A stretch of 64,000 bases of DNA from CAYZGU01 sp964478165. GTDB taxonomy: Bacteria; Poribacteria; WGA-4E; JAJDTR01. The number at the start of each line of letters is the position of its first letter. The stretch's first letter is position 1. Shown in pieces: positions 17,534 to 25,778 of this stretch. The notes beneath the pieces are model-generated. The model worked only from the letters and a program-made list of their open reading frames with translations, made no database searches and had not been told where the DNA came from. The position numbers and the translations under genes are program-made. The stretch lies in contig CAYZGU010000032.1 in the NCBI GenBank assembly GCA_964478165.1, forward strand, positions 62,001-126,000. The letters run 5' to 3'.

Positions 17534-17608
17534 GGCGGCGTAGCCAAGTGGTAAGGCGAGAGTCTGCAAAACTTTTATACGTCGGTTCGATTCCGACCGC
17601 CGCCTCCA
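17534..17608 (+). tRNA. tRNA-Cys (GCA)
   Basis: Acceptor stem GGCGGCG/CGCCGCC, anticodon loop CTGCAAA (anticodon GCA) on stem AGAGT/ACTTT with one G-U pair, T arm GTCGG/CCGAC, discriminator T and encoded CCA. U73 is the usual discriminator for cysteine tRNA. Four bases separate it from tRNA-Gly. Confidence 0.96.
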
Positions 17609-17621
17609 TTTGTTTACTTGT

Positions 17622-17698
17622 GGGCGGTTAGCTCAGTTGGTTAGAGTACTTGCTCGACACGCAAGGGGTCATAGGTTCAAATCCTATACCGCCCACCA
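17622..17698 (+). tRNA. tRNA-Val (GAC) with an unusual C at position 33
   Basis: Acceptor stem GGGCGGT/ACCGCCC, D arm GCTC-AGTTGGTTA-GAG, anticodon stem CTTGC/GCAAG closing the loop TCGACAC, T arm ATAGG/CCTAT, discriminator A and encoded CCA. The anticodon reads GAC, giving valine. The base before the anticodon is C rather than the near-universal T33. Everything else looks canonical. Confidence 0.88.
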
Positions 17699-17718
17699 AA
17701 TTGAAACAAGTTTTGCCT

Positions 17719-17741
17719 AAGAGCCGAAAGGCTCTTTTTTT
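17719..17741 (+). terminator. Rho-independent terminator of the tRNA operon
   Basis: Stem AAGAGCC/GGCTCTT closed by a GAAA tetraloop and followed directly by a run of seven T (17735-17741). It lies 21 bases after tRNA-Val and isolates the tRNAs from thrS. Confidence 0.93.
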
Positions 17742-17857
17742 ATGAACTGAATCTGGTGAAGAGGTGTTTTTGCCATTTGGTGTATACTGCATATTTTGAC
17801 TAGACAAGCGTACTCAAATAGCAAATCGGTCAGCCAGGATTATGGATGGAGAACATA

Positions 17858-19675
17858 ATGTCAGGATTAGAAAACGATCGGCTTTATAGGATCCGACATA
17901 GCACAGCGCATGTGATGGCGCAAGTGGTTTTGGAGCGCTATCCAAATGTCAAATTGGCGATTGGTCCACCAATCGAGGACGGATTTTATTATGATTTCGA
18001 TCTTGGTGTCGAAAAAGATGGCAAACCTCGTTATTTCTCGCCGGATGACCTAGAAGTAATTGAGAAGCGGATGCGCCAGATTTTGGCTGGTAGGCATGCG
18101 TTCGATTACCGTGAAGTCAGTGTCGACGAAGCACGTGAACTCTTCAAGGATCAACCGTACAAACTCGAATTAATCGATGGTCTCATCGAAGGTGGGACCG
18201 ACGAATACGGCAACGAGGTCGACGAAGCTGTGGTTTTAAGCACATATCGTCACGATACGTTTGAAGATCTGTGCCGAGGTCCCCACATCAAAGACACCAG
18301 CCAGCTTCGACCCGATGCGTTTAAGTTGTTGAGCGTCGCTGGTGCTTATTGGCGAGGTGACGAAAATAATGCCATGCTTCAGCGAATCTATGGGACAGCC
18401 TGGCACACCAAAGCAGAGCTAAAGCAACACCTTAAGATGCTTGAGGAAGCGAAAAAGCGCGACCATCGCAAGATTGGCAAAGATTTGGAAATTTTCCTGT
18501 TTGATGAGGATATAGGTCCAGGTTTGCCCTTATGGCTACCAAATGGAGGTATCATCATCGAGGAGTTGGAAAAGCTTGCAAAAGAGATGGAAGATAAGAG
18601 AGGATATGATCGAGTGCGCACGCCGCATCTGGCCAAAGAAGTGCTTTTTGAGCGCACTGGCCATCTGGCACACTATACCGATAGCATGTATCCTCCAATG
18701 GAGATGGAAGGCGGTCGTTACTACATGAAGCCCATGAATTGTCCTTTCCATCATAAGATTTTTGACAGCAAATTGCGCAGCTATCGCGAGTTGCCCCTTC
18801 GTTTGGCCGAGTATGGAACCTGCTATCGCTTCGAGAAGAGTGGTGAACTGTTTGGTCTCATGCGGGTACGCTCCATGCAAATGAACGATGCACATATCTA
18901 TTGTTCAGAGGAACAGTTCGAAGAGGAGTTCATGGGGGTTGTAGATCTCTATCAGGAGTATTTTCGAATTTTCGGGATAGAGAAGTACGTCATGCGGTTG
19001 AGTACACATCATCATAGAGGGCTTGGTAGAAAATACGTTGATAATGAACCTATGTGGTTGAAAACCGAGGAGATGGTACGTCGTGCGATGAAGAATGGCG
19101 GAGTGCCGTATGTAGAGGTTCCCGATGAAGCCGCGTTTTACGGGCCGAAAATTGACGTGCAGATTTGGAGTGCAATTGGTCGGGAGTTCAGCCTCGCTAC
19201 AAATCAGGTTGATTTCGCTGTGCCTCAACGCTGCAATCTGAGTTTCGTTAATAGTGAAGGCAATTCCGAGGCTCCAATATGCTTGCACCGTGCGCCGCTT
19301 GGCACACATGAACGTATGATTGGCCTATTGATTGAACACTATGCCGGCAAATTTCCTGTTTGGCTTTCGCCAGAACAGGTGCGCGTTATTCCCATCAATG
19401 ACAGTCACAACGATTATGCAAACACGGTTCTCGAAGTGTTAAAGTCGACGAGAATTCGTGCATCGGCGGACTTGGGCAACGAGCGTATGAATGCGAAGAT
19501 TCGTCAAGCCCAGTTAATGCAGGTACCGTATATGCTTGTTGTTGGGGACAAAGAGATGCAAGATAATTCCATCTCGATTCGAAGACGCGATGGCTCTCGT
19601 GAAAACGGCATGTCCACGGAAGAATTCACCTCGTTAGTCCAGAATCGGATAACAACGAGATCTGCGGACCTTTAG
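17858..19675 (+). CDS. thrS: threonyl-tRNA synthetase without TGS domain
   Basis: 605 residues from the ATG at 17858 (GGAGAA just upstream; an ATG at 17846 is also in frame). It charges tRNA-Thr. The protein opens directly at the editing domain (HSTAH, then LCRGPHI, giving the HxxxH and CxxxH zinc/editing motifs), followed by the class II catalytic core: motif 2 region MKPMNCPFHHKIF and GLMRVRSMQMNDAHIYC, motif 3 LHRAPLGTHERMIGLLIEHY, and the HGTP anticodon-binding domain from about residue 500. The usual N-terminal TGS domain (about 60 residues) is absent, and no in-frame continuation lies upstream because a terminator stands at 17719-17741. A weak promoter TTGCCA-N16-TATTTT (17770-17797) may drive it. 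The cysteine desulfurase follows after 72 bases. Confidence 0.96.
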   Translation: MSGLENDRLYRIRHSTAHVMAQVVLERYPNVKLAIGPPIEDGFYYDFDLGVEKDGKPRYFSPDDLEVIEKRMRQILAGRHAFDYREVSVDEARELFKDQPYKLELIDGLIEGGTDEYGNEVDEAVVLSTYRHDTFEDLCRGPHIKDTSQLRPDAFKLLSVAGAYWRGDENNAMLQRIYGTAWHTKAELKQHLKMLEEAKKRDHRKIGKDLEIFLFDEDIGPGLPLWLPNGGIIIEELEKLAKEMEDKRGYDRVRTPHLAKEVLFERTGHLAHYTDSMYPPMEMEGGRYYMKPMNCPFHHKIFDSKLRSYRELPLRLAEYGTCYRFEKSGELFGLMRVRSMQMNDAHIYCSEEQFEEEFMGVVDLYQEYFRIFGIEKYVMRLSTHHHRGLGRKYVDNEPMWLKTEEMVRRAMKNGGVPYVEVPDEAAFYGPKIDVQIWSAIGREFSLATNQVDFAVPQRCNLSFVNSEGNSEAPICLHRAPLGTHERMIGLLIEHYAGKFPVWLSPEQVRVIPINDSHNDYANTVLEVLKSTRIRASADLGNERMNAKIRQAQLMQVPYMLVVGDKEMQDNSISIRRRDGSRENGMSTEEFTSLVQNRITTRSADL

Positions 19676-19747
19676 AGGGCGATGGATTTGTATGCGACAG
19701 ACCAATTGTTCCTCTTCCCTGGTGCTTGCGAAAAAGGATGAAGAATC

Positions 19748-20935
19748 ATGAGACGCATTTACTTAGATCACAATGCGACGACATCGCTTCATGCTGAGGT
19801 GCTAGAAGCAATGATGCCCTATCTGACGGATCGGTTTGGAAACGGGTCCAGCATTCATTCGTATGGGCGTGAGGCACGCAATGCGATTGATTTTGCGCGC
19901 GAACAAGTCGCCGAACTTGTAAATGCGAAAAGTCCAAGCGAGATTGTGTTTAGTAGTAGCGGGACGGAAGCAGATAATCATGGTATTAAGGGACTTACAG
20001 AATTGCAGAGGAGTCGGGACAGGGGAAATCATATTATTACCACAGCAGTGGAGCATCATGCGGTTTTACATACGTGCCAATACCTTGAAAAACGAGGGTT
20101 TGAGATCACGTACCTGCCAGTGGATCGATATGGAAGAATCGAGGTCGATGTCCTCCGTGCTTCAATTCGTGAGACGACGATTCTGATTTCGGTGATGCAT
20201 GCGAATAACGAAACTGGGACCCTTCAACCAATTGCCGAAGTTGCTCAAACCGGCCAGTCGCACAGTATTCCGGTCCACTCTGACGCCGTTCAGTCCGTCG
20301 GAAAGTTGCCGATCGACGTTCAGGAACTAGGACTGAGTCTGCTATCTCTATCTGGCCATAAGATGTACGGGCCAAAAGGCATTGGTGCGCTATACATACG
20401 CCGTGGAACTCGTTTGGAAAATCTCATGCATGGTGGTTCTCACGAACGTAATCGCCGCGCAGGATCGGAGAATGTTGCAGCGATTGTCGGGCTTGGTGTG
20501 GCTGCGAATCTGGCAAAGAAAAATCGACAGGTTTACGTTGAACACCTTAATCATTTAACACAAAAGCTGCGTAAAGGGCTACACAAGAGACTGGATTATC
20601 TCTACGAAAACGGACATCCTGAGCACCGTTTGCCGGGAACCTTGAACGTGTCATTTGAATTTGTTGAAGGAGAAAGTCTAATATTGAGGTTGGACATGGA
20701 AGGCATCTGTGTGTCTACAGGTTCAGCCTGTACCTCCGGCTCAATGGAGCCTTCTCACGTCCTGGCAGCGCTAGGGCTTCGACCCCAGTTGGCTCAGGGG
20801 ACGGTGCGATTTTCACTGGGGAAAGATAACACGGAAAACGAGATTGATGAAGTGGTTGAAAAAGTGCCTGAGATTGTCGAACAGATGCGCGGTATGTCGG
20901 CGGAGTTCAAGCGGAGAGTGGCACGGAGCAAGTAG
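19748..20935 (+). CDS. nifS: cysteine desulfurase (NifS/IscS family)
   Basis: 395 residues, PLP-dependent. It takes sulfur from cysteine for Fe-S clusters, thiolated tRNA and cofactors. Motifs: N-terminal IYLDHNATT, SSGTEADNHGIKG, HANNETGTLQPI, the PLP lysine K205 in LSGHKMYGPKG, and the persulfide-forming Cys328 in STGSACTSGSMEP. Length and Cys loop fit group I enzymes. AGGATGAAG precedes the ATG. There is no IscU or SufB neighbour, so it could serve any sulfur pathway; BioB (Fe-S enzyme) and MoaD/MoaE elsewhere in the window are possible clients by inference. A strong hairpin 85 bases downstream probably ends the transcript. Confidence 0.95.
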   Translation: MRRIYLDHNATTSLHAEVLEAMMPYLTDRFGNGSSIHSYGREARNAIDFAREQVAELVNAKSPSEIVFSSSGTEADNHGIKGLTELQRSRDRGNHIITTAVEHHAVLHTCQYLEKRGFEITYLPVDRYGRIEVDVLRASIRETTILISVMHANNETGTLQPIAEVAQTGQSHSIPVHSDAVQSVGKLPIDVQELGLSLLSLSGHKMYGPKGIGALYIRRGTRLENLMHGGSHERNRRAGSENVAAIVGLGVAANLAKKNRQVYVEHLNHLTQKLRKGLHKRLDYLYENGHPEHRLPGTLNVSFEFVEGESLILRLDMEGICVSTGSACTSGSMEPSHVLAALGLRPQLAQGTVRFSLGKDNTENEIDEVVEKVPEIVEQMRGMSAEFKRRVARSK

Positions 20936-21937
20936 CGTAAATCTAGCATCTGAGGAATTGCTGCGGATGCCAAAAATGCATAGATTCCTGGCCGAACCGG
21001 AAAACGAAAAAAGATTCCAGTGCAAAAGCATCGTGCTTACGCATGATGCTTTTGCATCGCTCCTATCGCGAGGAAAATCAGAGCTCATCGTTGTTGTGAC
21101 GTGCGATTAGAGTGTTTTGGATAGGGAATTACAGCCTGTTGTCACCGAATTTCTCTGCAATGGATACACGGACATACGAGAAGTGGAGTTGACGAAAACA
21201 TGCATCACGCCTGTGAACACCTAGCTACTTGTAAGGGTAGTAAAACAGCTTTTATCTTAACTGAATATTTCTATCTTTGAAGACAGGGTAACCACAGAGG
21301 TGTCTAGTTGAATGCTTGTCGCTGTGGCTGAGGCATTAATCGAAATGGCGTCTGAAGGCTATGACTAGTTATAATCCACTAAGTGCTTATCATTCTAGAA
21401 GATTTGAAAGATGGAATGCGAGGTGGGCTGGAGGATTTGAAGGCTCGCTGTCAAGAAGTCGCGTAGTGTAAGAGATTCAATCACGTGTGCTATGACATCG
21501 TTTCACAATCTGCCGTCAATTGGCTCAGAGGACGACGTTCATCGAAATCGTAGTTTTGACGTCAAGCAAGACGCTGAGGAAATGGAATGATGCTTGAAAG
21601 CGGACGTGGAGAAGTATGGAGCAAGACCTGCTTCGGAAAAGATAGAGAGATCCTTGATTGAAAGCAAAGATTGCGAAAAGCGAATCACCTTTTAAGTGTT
21701 GATGCAGCTTCTAGTCCTATTGGCTACTTGCAAGAGTCGGTCTACAACTTGGCGAATTTGTTTACGCCCTACGGTTGCCTCCAACACCTGCCTTGGAAAG
21801 AGGTGCTTGGTTCAAGGAAATGCAGATCTTGGGAATCGACTTGTTGCGGACGGGAAAGGTCAGCAGATCTAGGACGTAAGCGAAACGCCGCACGGCATGC
21901 TTTAATCAAAACAGGAATCTGATTTGGTTGATTTATT
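20936..21937 (+). other. 1-kb gap with possible gene remnant
   Basis: Apart from the hairpin at 21021-21056, no intact gene is seen. Between about 21310 and 21700 the plus strand has purine-rich, protein-like segments broken by stops: LVAVAEALIEMASEGYD near 21313, EDLKDGMRGGLEDLKARCQE near 21398, and LKADVEKYGARPASEKIERS near 21595. They look like pieces of one or more decayed genes; identity unknown. An 83-codon frame at 21671-21922 has no ribosome site and I do not accept it as a gene. Confidence 0.35.
21021..21056 (+). repeat. 16-bp near-perfect hairpin
   Basis: TGCAAAAGCATCGTGC and GCATGATGCTTTTGCA flank a TTAC loop; one pair is a G-T wobble and all others match. There is no T-run after it. 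It may stabilise or end the nifS mRNA, or be a palindromic element. Confidence 0.8.
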
Positions 21938-22930
21938 ATGCCAGGTACCGAGATTTTCCATGTAACTATCGATCATGTTGGCACGCGAATTGATAGATTC
22001 ATTGAAGCGCAACACCTTACAGGTTTGCCTTCGCAGAATCTGTTATCTAGGACCTACATCCAGAAAATTATTCGTGATGGCGCCGTAACGGTTAATGGTA
22101 AAATCAGTAAGCCGGGGTATAAGATTCGAGAGTGCGATCGGATTATTTTGACTTTACCCGATTCTCAGCCATTAGAAACCATCCAATCTGAAACTATCCC
22201 ACTTCATATTATTCACGAAGACTCGAGTGTGATTGTCCTAAACAAAGCTGCTGGAATGCTTGTACATCCATCCAATCGAGTCAATTCGGGAACGTTGGTC
22301 AATGCATTGTTGGCTCATTGCGATGATCTATCAGGTATTGGCGGCGTGGAACGGCCGGGAATCGTCCATCGACTCGACAAAGGCACATCAGGTGTTCTCG
22401 TTGTTGCCAAAACAGACCGAGCGCATCAAAGCCTCTCTGCTCAATTTGAAGCCCACACGACGACGCGCCGGTATGTTACAGTTGTCTGCGGTATTCCAGA
22501 ACCTGGAACGGGAACAATTGACGAACGGATTGCACGGAGTCATAGGGACCGCCGCAAAATGTCGGTGGTGAAGGCAAACGGGCGATATGCTGTCACTCAT
22601 TACCACATGTTAGAAAGCTACGAGCAATTCGCCTTACTTCAGGTAGCCTTAGAAACTGGGCGTCTGCATCAGGTTCGTGTCCATTTGAGTCACATCGGCC
22701 ATCCCGTTGTGGGGGACGGGGTATACGGGGGTGGTCAAGAACGTGCGCTCGCTAATGCATTGGCTGTGACTGTGCAACAGGCACTTACTAAGCTTGATAG
22801 GCAGGCATTGCATGCTGAGACACTTGGATTTAATCATCCTGAAACAGGCGAAAGACGCGAATTCTCGGTTGCAATGCCAGGTGATATGAGACGAATCGTC
22901 GACGCACTGCGGGGAGAAAAGATTAAGTAA
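21938..22930 (+). CDS. rluD: RluD-type 23S rRNA pseudouridine synthase
   Basis: 330 residues. An N-terminal S4 RNA-binding domain (about 18-80; YIQKIIRDGAVTVNGKISKPGYKI) precedes the RluA/RluD catalytic domain. The catalytic Asp is in GIVHRLDKGTSGVLVVAKT; other family motifs are VLNKAAGMLVHPS, LLQVALETGRLHQVRVHL and HIGHPVVGDGVYGG. S4 plus this core is the architecture of RluD, which modifies helix 69 of 23S rRNA, though RluC and other paralogues share it, so the exact target is an inference. No clear Shine-Dalgarno precedes the ATG. It stands alone between two promoter-bearing gaps. Confidence 0.92.
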   Translation: MPGTEIFHVTIDHVGTRIDRFIEAQHLTGLPSQNLLSRTYIQKIIRDGAVTVNGKISKPGYKIRECDRIILTLPDSQPLETIQSETIPLHIIHEDSSVIVLNKAAGMLVHPSNRVNSGTLVNALLAHCDDLSGIGGVERPGIVHRLDKGTSGVLVVAKTDRAHQSLSAQFEAHTTTRRYVTVVCGIPEPGTGTIDERIARSHRDRRKMSVVKANGRYAVTHYHMLESYEQFALLQVALETGRLHQVRVHLSHIGHPVVGDGVYGGGQERALANALAVTVQQALTKLDRQALHAETLGFNHPETGERREFSVAMPGDMRRIVDALRGEKIK

Positions 22931-22973
22931 TTACGGTGTGATTTCGCGTGGACAGGGTCGTTTTGCTTTTGAG

Positions 22974-23002
22974 TTGACTGGGTTTTCAAAGCGCTGTATC
23001 AT
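22974..23002 (+). promoter_or_regulatory. promoter of gnd
   Basis: TTGACT (22974-22979), 17-base spacer, TATCAT (22997-23002). The predicted transcript start is near 23009, giving a leader of about 30 bases with GGGAGG before the TTG start codon. Confidence 0.7.
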
Positions 23003-23039
23003 GTGAAAGTCGTATCAATTTTGCGGGAGGGACACGATA

Positions 23040-24506
23040 TTGAATAGGGCAGACATCGGACTTATTGGATTGGCGGTAATGGGAGAAAACCTCGCTTTGA
23101 ACATTGCAAGCAAAGGGTATCGGATTGCGGTGTTCAACCGAACGGTTTCAAAAGTGGAGAGTTTCCTTAATGGGCGAGGACAAAAGAAAAATGTAATTGG
23201 TGTGTACTCTATTGAAGAACTGATAGACGCTCTTTCAATCCCACGGAAAATTATTCTGATGGTGAAAGCGGGTGACCCGGTCGATCAATTCATCGACTTG
23301 TTGCGACCACACCTCTCAGCGGGAGATCTTGTCATCGATGGTGGAAATGCAAATTTCCGCGATACTATTCGTCGCCACGAGGGTCTCACCGAAGCGGGAA
23401 TCCTGTTCATTGGCACCGGGATTTCCGGTGGGGAAGAGGGAGCACTCAAAGGTCCTGCAATGATGCCTGGCGGTTCACGAAAGGCTTACTCACTCGTTGA
23501 ACCTATTTTTACAAGAATTGCCGCGCAAGTTGATGGGATTCCGTGCTGTTCACTCATTGGGCCTAACGGAGCGGGCCACTATGTTAAGATGGTACATAAT
23601 GGTATCGAATACGGGGACATGCAGTTGATATGCGAAGCTTACGCACTGATGAAACAAGGTTTAGATATGGGCACTGACGACATTCATGAGTGTTTTAAAG
23701 AGTGGAACCGAGGTGAACTGAACTCGTATCTCATCGAGATTGTAGCGGATATTTTTTCCCAAAGGACTGACGCAGGAATTCCACTTGTGGACACAATTCT
23801 TGATCAGGCAGGCCAAAAGGGTACCGGTAAGTGGACTAGCATCTCCGCTTTGGATCTTGGCGTGTCGGCTGCGACAATCGCGGAAGCCGTGTTTGCTCGA
23901 TATATCTCCGCCATCAAGAGTGAGCGTATTGAAGCCGCGCGGATTATCCAAGGTCCGATCGGAATTTATGAGGGCGATAGATTTGCCTTCTTGAAAGCCA
24001 TTCGCGATGGGCTCTATGCCGCAAAAATCTGCTCTTATGCGCAAGGATTCGCGTTAATGCGTGAAGCAAGTCGCGAATATGAATGGAATCTAGACCTTGG
24101 CGAGATTAGCTTGGGTTGGCGGGGTGGTTGTATTATTCGCGCTCGATTTTTGCAGCGCATAGCCGAAGCCTACGAACGCAATTCAGGTCTGCCAAATCTG
24201 TTGCTCGACCCCTATTTTCGTGAAGTAATCGAATCAACTCAAGAGAATTGGCGACATGTGATATCGAACGCGACGCAACTTGGAATCGCAATTCCTGCGT
24301 TTAGCTCTGCCCTTGCTTACTTCGACAGCTATCGGAACCCCCGGCTGCCAGCAGACCTGATTCAGGCAATGCGCGACTATTTTGGCGCACATACGTATCA
24401 CAAGATTGATGACGGTGGCAACACAGTTGTTGGAGAGGATGGAACACCGACGGTTTTTCATACAGAATGGATGGTCAAAGGGAGGCCAGAAATTGTCATC
24501 AAATGA
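23040..24506 (+). CDS. gnd: 6-phosphogluconate dehydrogenase
   Basis: 488 residues. It oxidises and decarboxylates 6-phosphogluconate to ribulose 5-phosphate in the pentose phosphate pathway, reducing NADP. Start is a TTG with GGGAGG nine bases upstream and a good promoter before it. Motifs: nucleotide-binding GLAVMGENLALNIASKGY, substrate loop GISGGEEGALKGPAMMPGG, catalytic Lys in GAGHYVKMVHNGIEYGDMQ, and C-terminal domain ending in HTEWMV. Length and domain order fit the long (E. coli-like) form. It may be co-transcribed with the CoA-transferase 75 bases downstream, though the functions are not obviously linked. Confidence 0.97.
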   Translation: MNRADIGLIGLAVMGENLALNIASKGYRIAVFNRTVSKVESFLNGRGQKKNVIGVYSIEELIDALSIPRKIILMVKAGDPVDQFIDLLRPHLSAGDLVIDGGNANFRDTIRRHEGLTEAGILFIGTGISGGEEGALKGPAMMPGGSRKAYSLVEPIFTRIAAQVDGIPCCSLIGPNGAGHYVKMVHNGIEYGDMQLICEAYALMKQGLDMGTDDIHECFKEWNRGELNSYLIEIVADIFSQRTDAGIPLVDTILDQAGQKGTGKWTSISALDLGVSAATIAEAVFARYISAIKSERIEAARIIQGPIGIYEGDRFAFLKAIRDGLYAAKICSYAQGFALMREASREYEWNLDLGEISLGWRGGCIIRARFLQRIAEAYERNSGLPNLLLDPYFREVIESTQENWRHVISNATQLGIAIPAFSSALAYFDSYRNPRLPADLIQAMRDYFGAHTYHKIDDGGNTVVGEDGTPTVFHTEWMVKGRPEIVIK

Positions 24507-24581
24507 CCAAAATCGACCAGCGGACCGATGTATTGATTGAAAAATTCACACTATGAAAAACACGAAATAGTGAGATGGCTT

Positions 24582-25778
24582 ATGGGAACGACTAGTGCGC
24601 TAGCAGGTGTGAAGGTGTTGGATCTGTCGCGTCACCTGGCAGGTCCCTATTGTGCGATGATGCTCGGCGATTTGGGAGCAGATGTTATCAAGATCGAGCG
24701 CCCTGGCATAGGCGATGAGACGCGTAAGTGGGGGCCACCGTTCGTAAATGGTGAATCACCATACTACCTCTGTTGTAATCGTAATAAAAGGAGTCTCACA
24801 CTTGATCTCAAAGACAAATTGGGCGGTGGAATCGCGCGCGAACTTGCACAGAGTAGTGATGTGTTAATTGAAAATTTTCGAGTCGGTGGCGCGGAGGAAG
24901 TTGGATTAGGTTATGACGAACTTAAGGCGATTAACCCGCGCTTAATATACTGTTCCATCAGTGGTTTTGGACATACTGGACCGGATCGAGCCTTGCCTGG
25001 TTACGATTTCGCGATTCAGGCGCGCGGTGGCCTCATGTCCGTCACTGGTGATTGTGACGGGGCTCCGACGAAAGTGGGCGTCGCGATTGTAGATTTGGCT
25101 ACGGCGATTTTTGCTTCCAACGCTGTCCTTGCCGCGTTGTTTGCACGTGAGCGCTCAGGTCAGGGGCAACACCTCGATATTGCGTTACTCGATTCACAAA
25201 TCGCGTTACTGGCAAACGTCGGCTGCAATTATCTTTCTTCGGGTGACATTCCGCAACGTTGGGGCAATGCGCACAGCAGTATCGTACCCTACCAAGCCTT
25301 TCAAGCAGCTGATGGCTATGTTGTGCTAACGATTGGAAACGATGGTCAGTGGGAGCGTTTCTGCGGGGCCGCAGGGGTTAGTGCGTGGGCTGAGGATGAG
25401 CGGTTTTCGACTAATGCACAACGGGTTGCAAACCGTGCCGCTCTTGTTCCGATGCTGGAAGACTACTTCCGCCAAAAAACTGTCATTGACTTGTTGGAAA
25501 TCTGTGAGGGTGCTGATGTCTCTGCAGCTCCAGTGAACACGCTTGGCGAAGTATTTTCGGATCCACAGGTGCTGGCCCGCGACATGCTGTTAGAAATGCC
25601 CCACTCTAATGCGAATAGCGTACAATTGCCAGGTACACCGCTCAATTTCTCGAGAACTCCAGTACAGATGCGTTTCCCACCACCATTACTTGGACAGCAT
25701 ACGGAGGAAATTCTGACTGACCTATTGGGGCTCGATTCCAGTGCGGTTGCGAACCTTCGCCAGTCGGGAATAGTTTGA
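24582..25778 (+). CDS. class III CoA-transferase (CaiB/BaiF family)
   Basis: 398 residues from the ATG at 24582; the open frame runs upstream to a TTG at 24537 but the family begins at LAGVKVLDLSRHLAGPYC. These enzymes move CoA between carboxylic acids through an aspartyl intermediate; the catalytic Asp171 is in GVAIVDLATAIF. Other conserved blocks are LGDLGADVIKIERPGIGDETR, NRNKRSLTLDLK and CSISGFGHTGP. The substrate (formyl/oxalyl, carnitine, bile acid, succinyl/mesaconyl and many others are known) cannot be told from the sequence. It lies 75 bases after gnd and overlaps the start of dacB, so translation of the two may be coupled. Confidence 0.93.
   Translation: MGTTSALAGVKVLDLSRHLAGPYCAMMLGDLGADVIKIERPGIGDETRKWGPPFVNGESPYYLCCNRNKRSLTLDLKDKLGGGIARELAQSSDVLIENFRVGGAEEVGLGYDELKAINPRLIYCSISGFGHTGPDRALPGYDFAIQARGGLMSVTGDCDGAPTKVGVAIVDLATAIFASNAVLAALFARERSGQGQHLDIALLDSQIALLANVGCNYLSSGDIPQRWGNAHSSIVPYQAFQAADGYVVLTIGNDGQWERFCGAAGVSAWAEDERFSTNAQRVANRAALVPMLEDYFRQKTVIDLLEICEGADVSAAPVNTLGEVFSDPQVLARDMLLEMPHSNANSVQLPGTPLNFSRTPVQMRFPPPLLGQHTEEILTDLLGLDSSAVANLRQSGIV

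Noticed and set aside
17356..17547. Minus-strand 63-codon frame across tRNA-Gly
   Set aside because: It is the antisense of the tRNA (reading WSGRRDLNPRPLPWQGRALP), a well-known false annotation.
21671..21922. 83-codon plus-strand frame
   Set aside because: No ribosome site and a C-terminal half of low-complexity Arg/Cys type; more likely random or remnant sequence.
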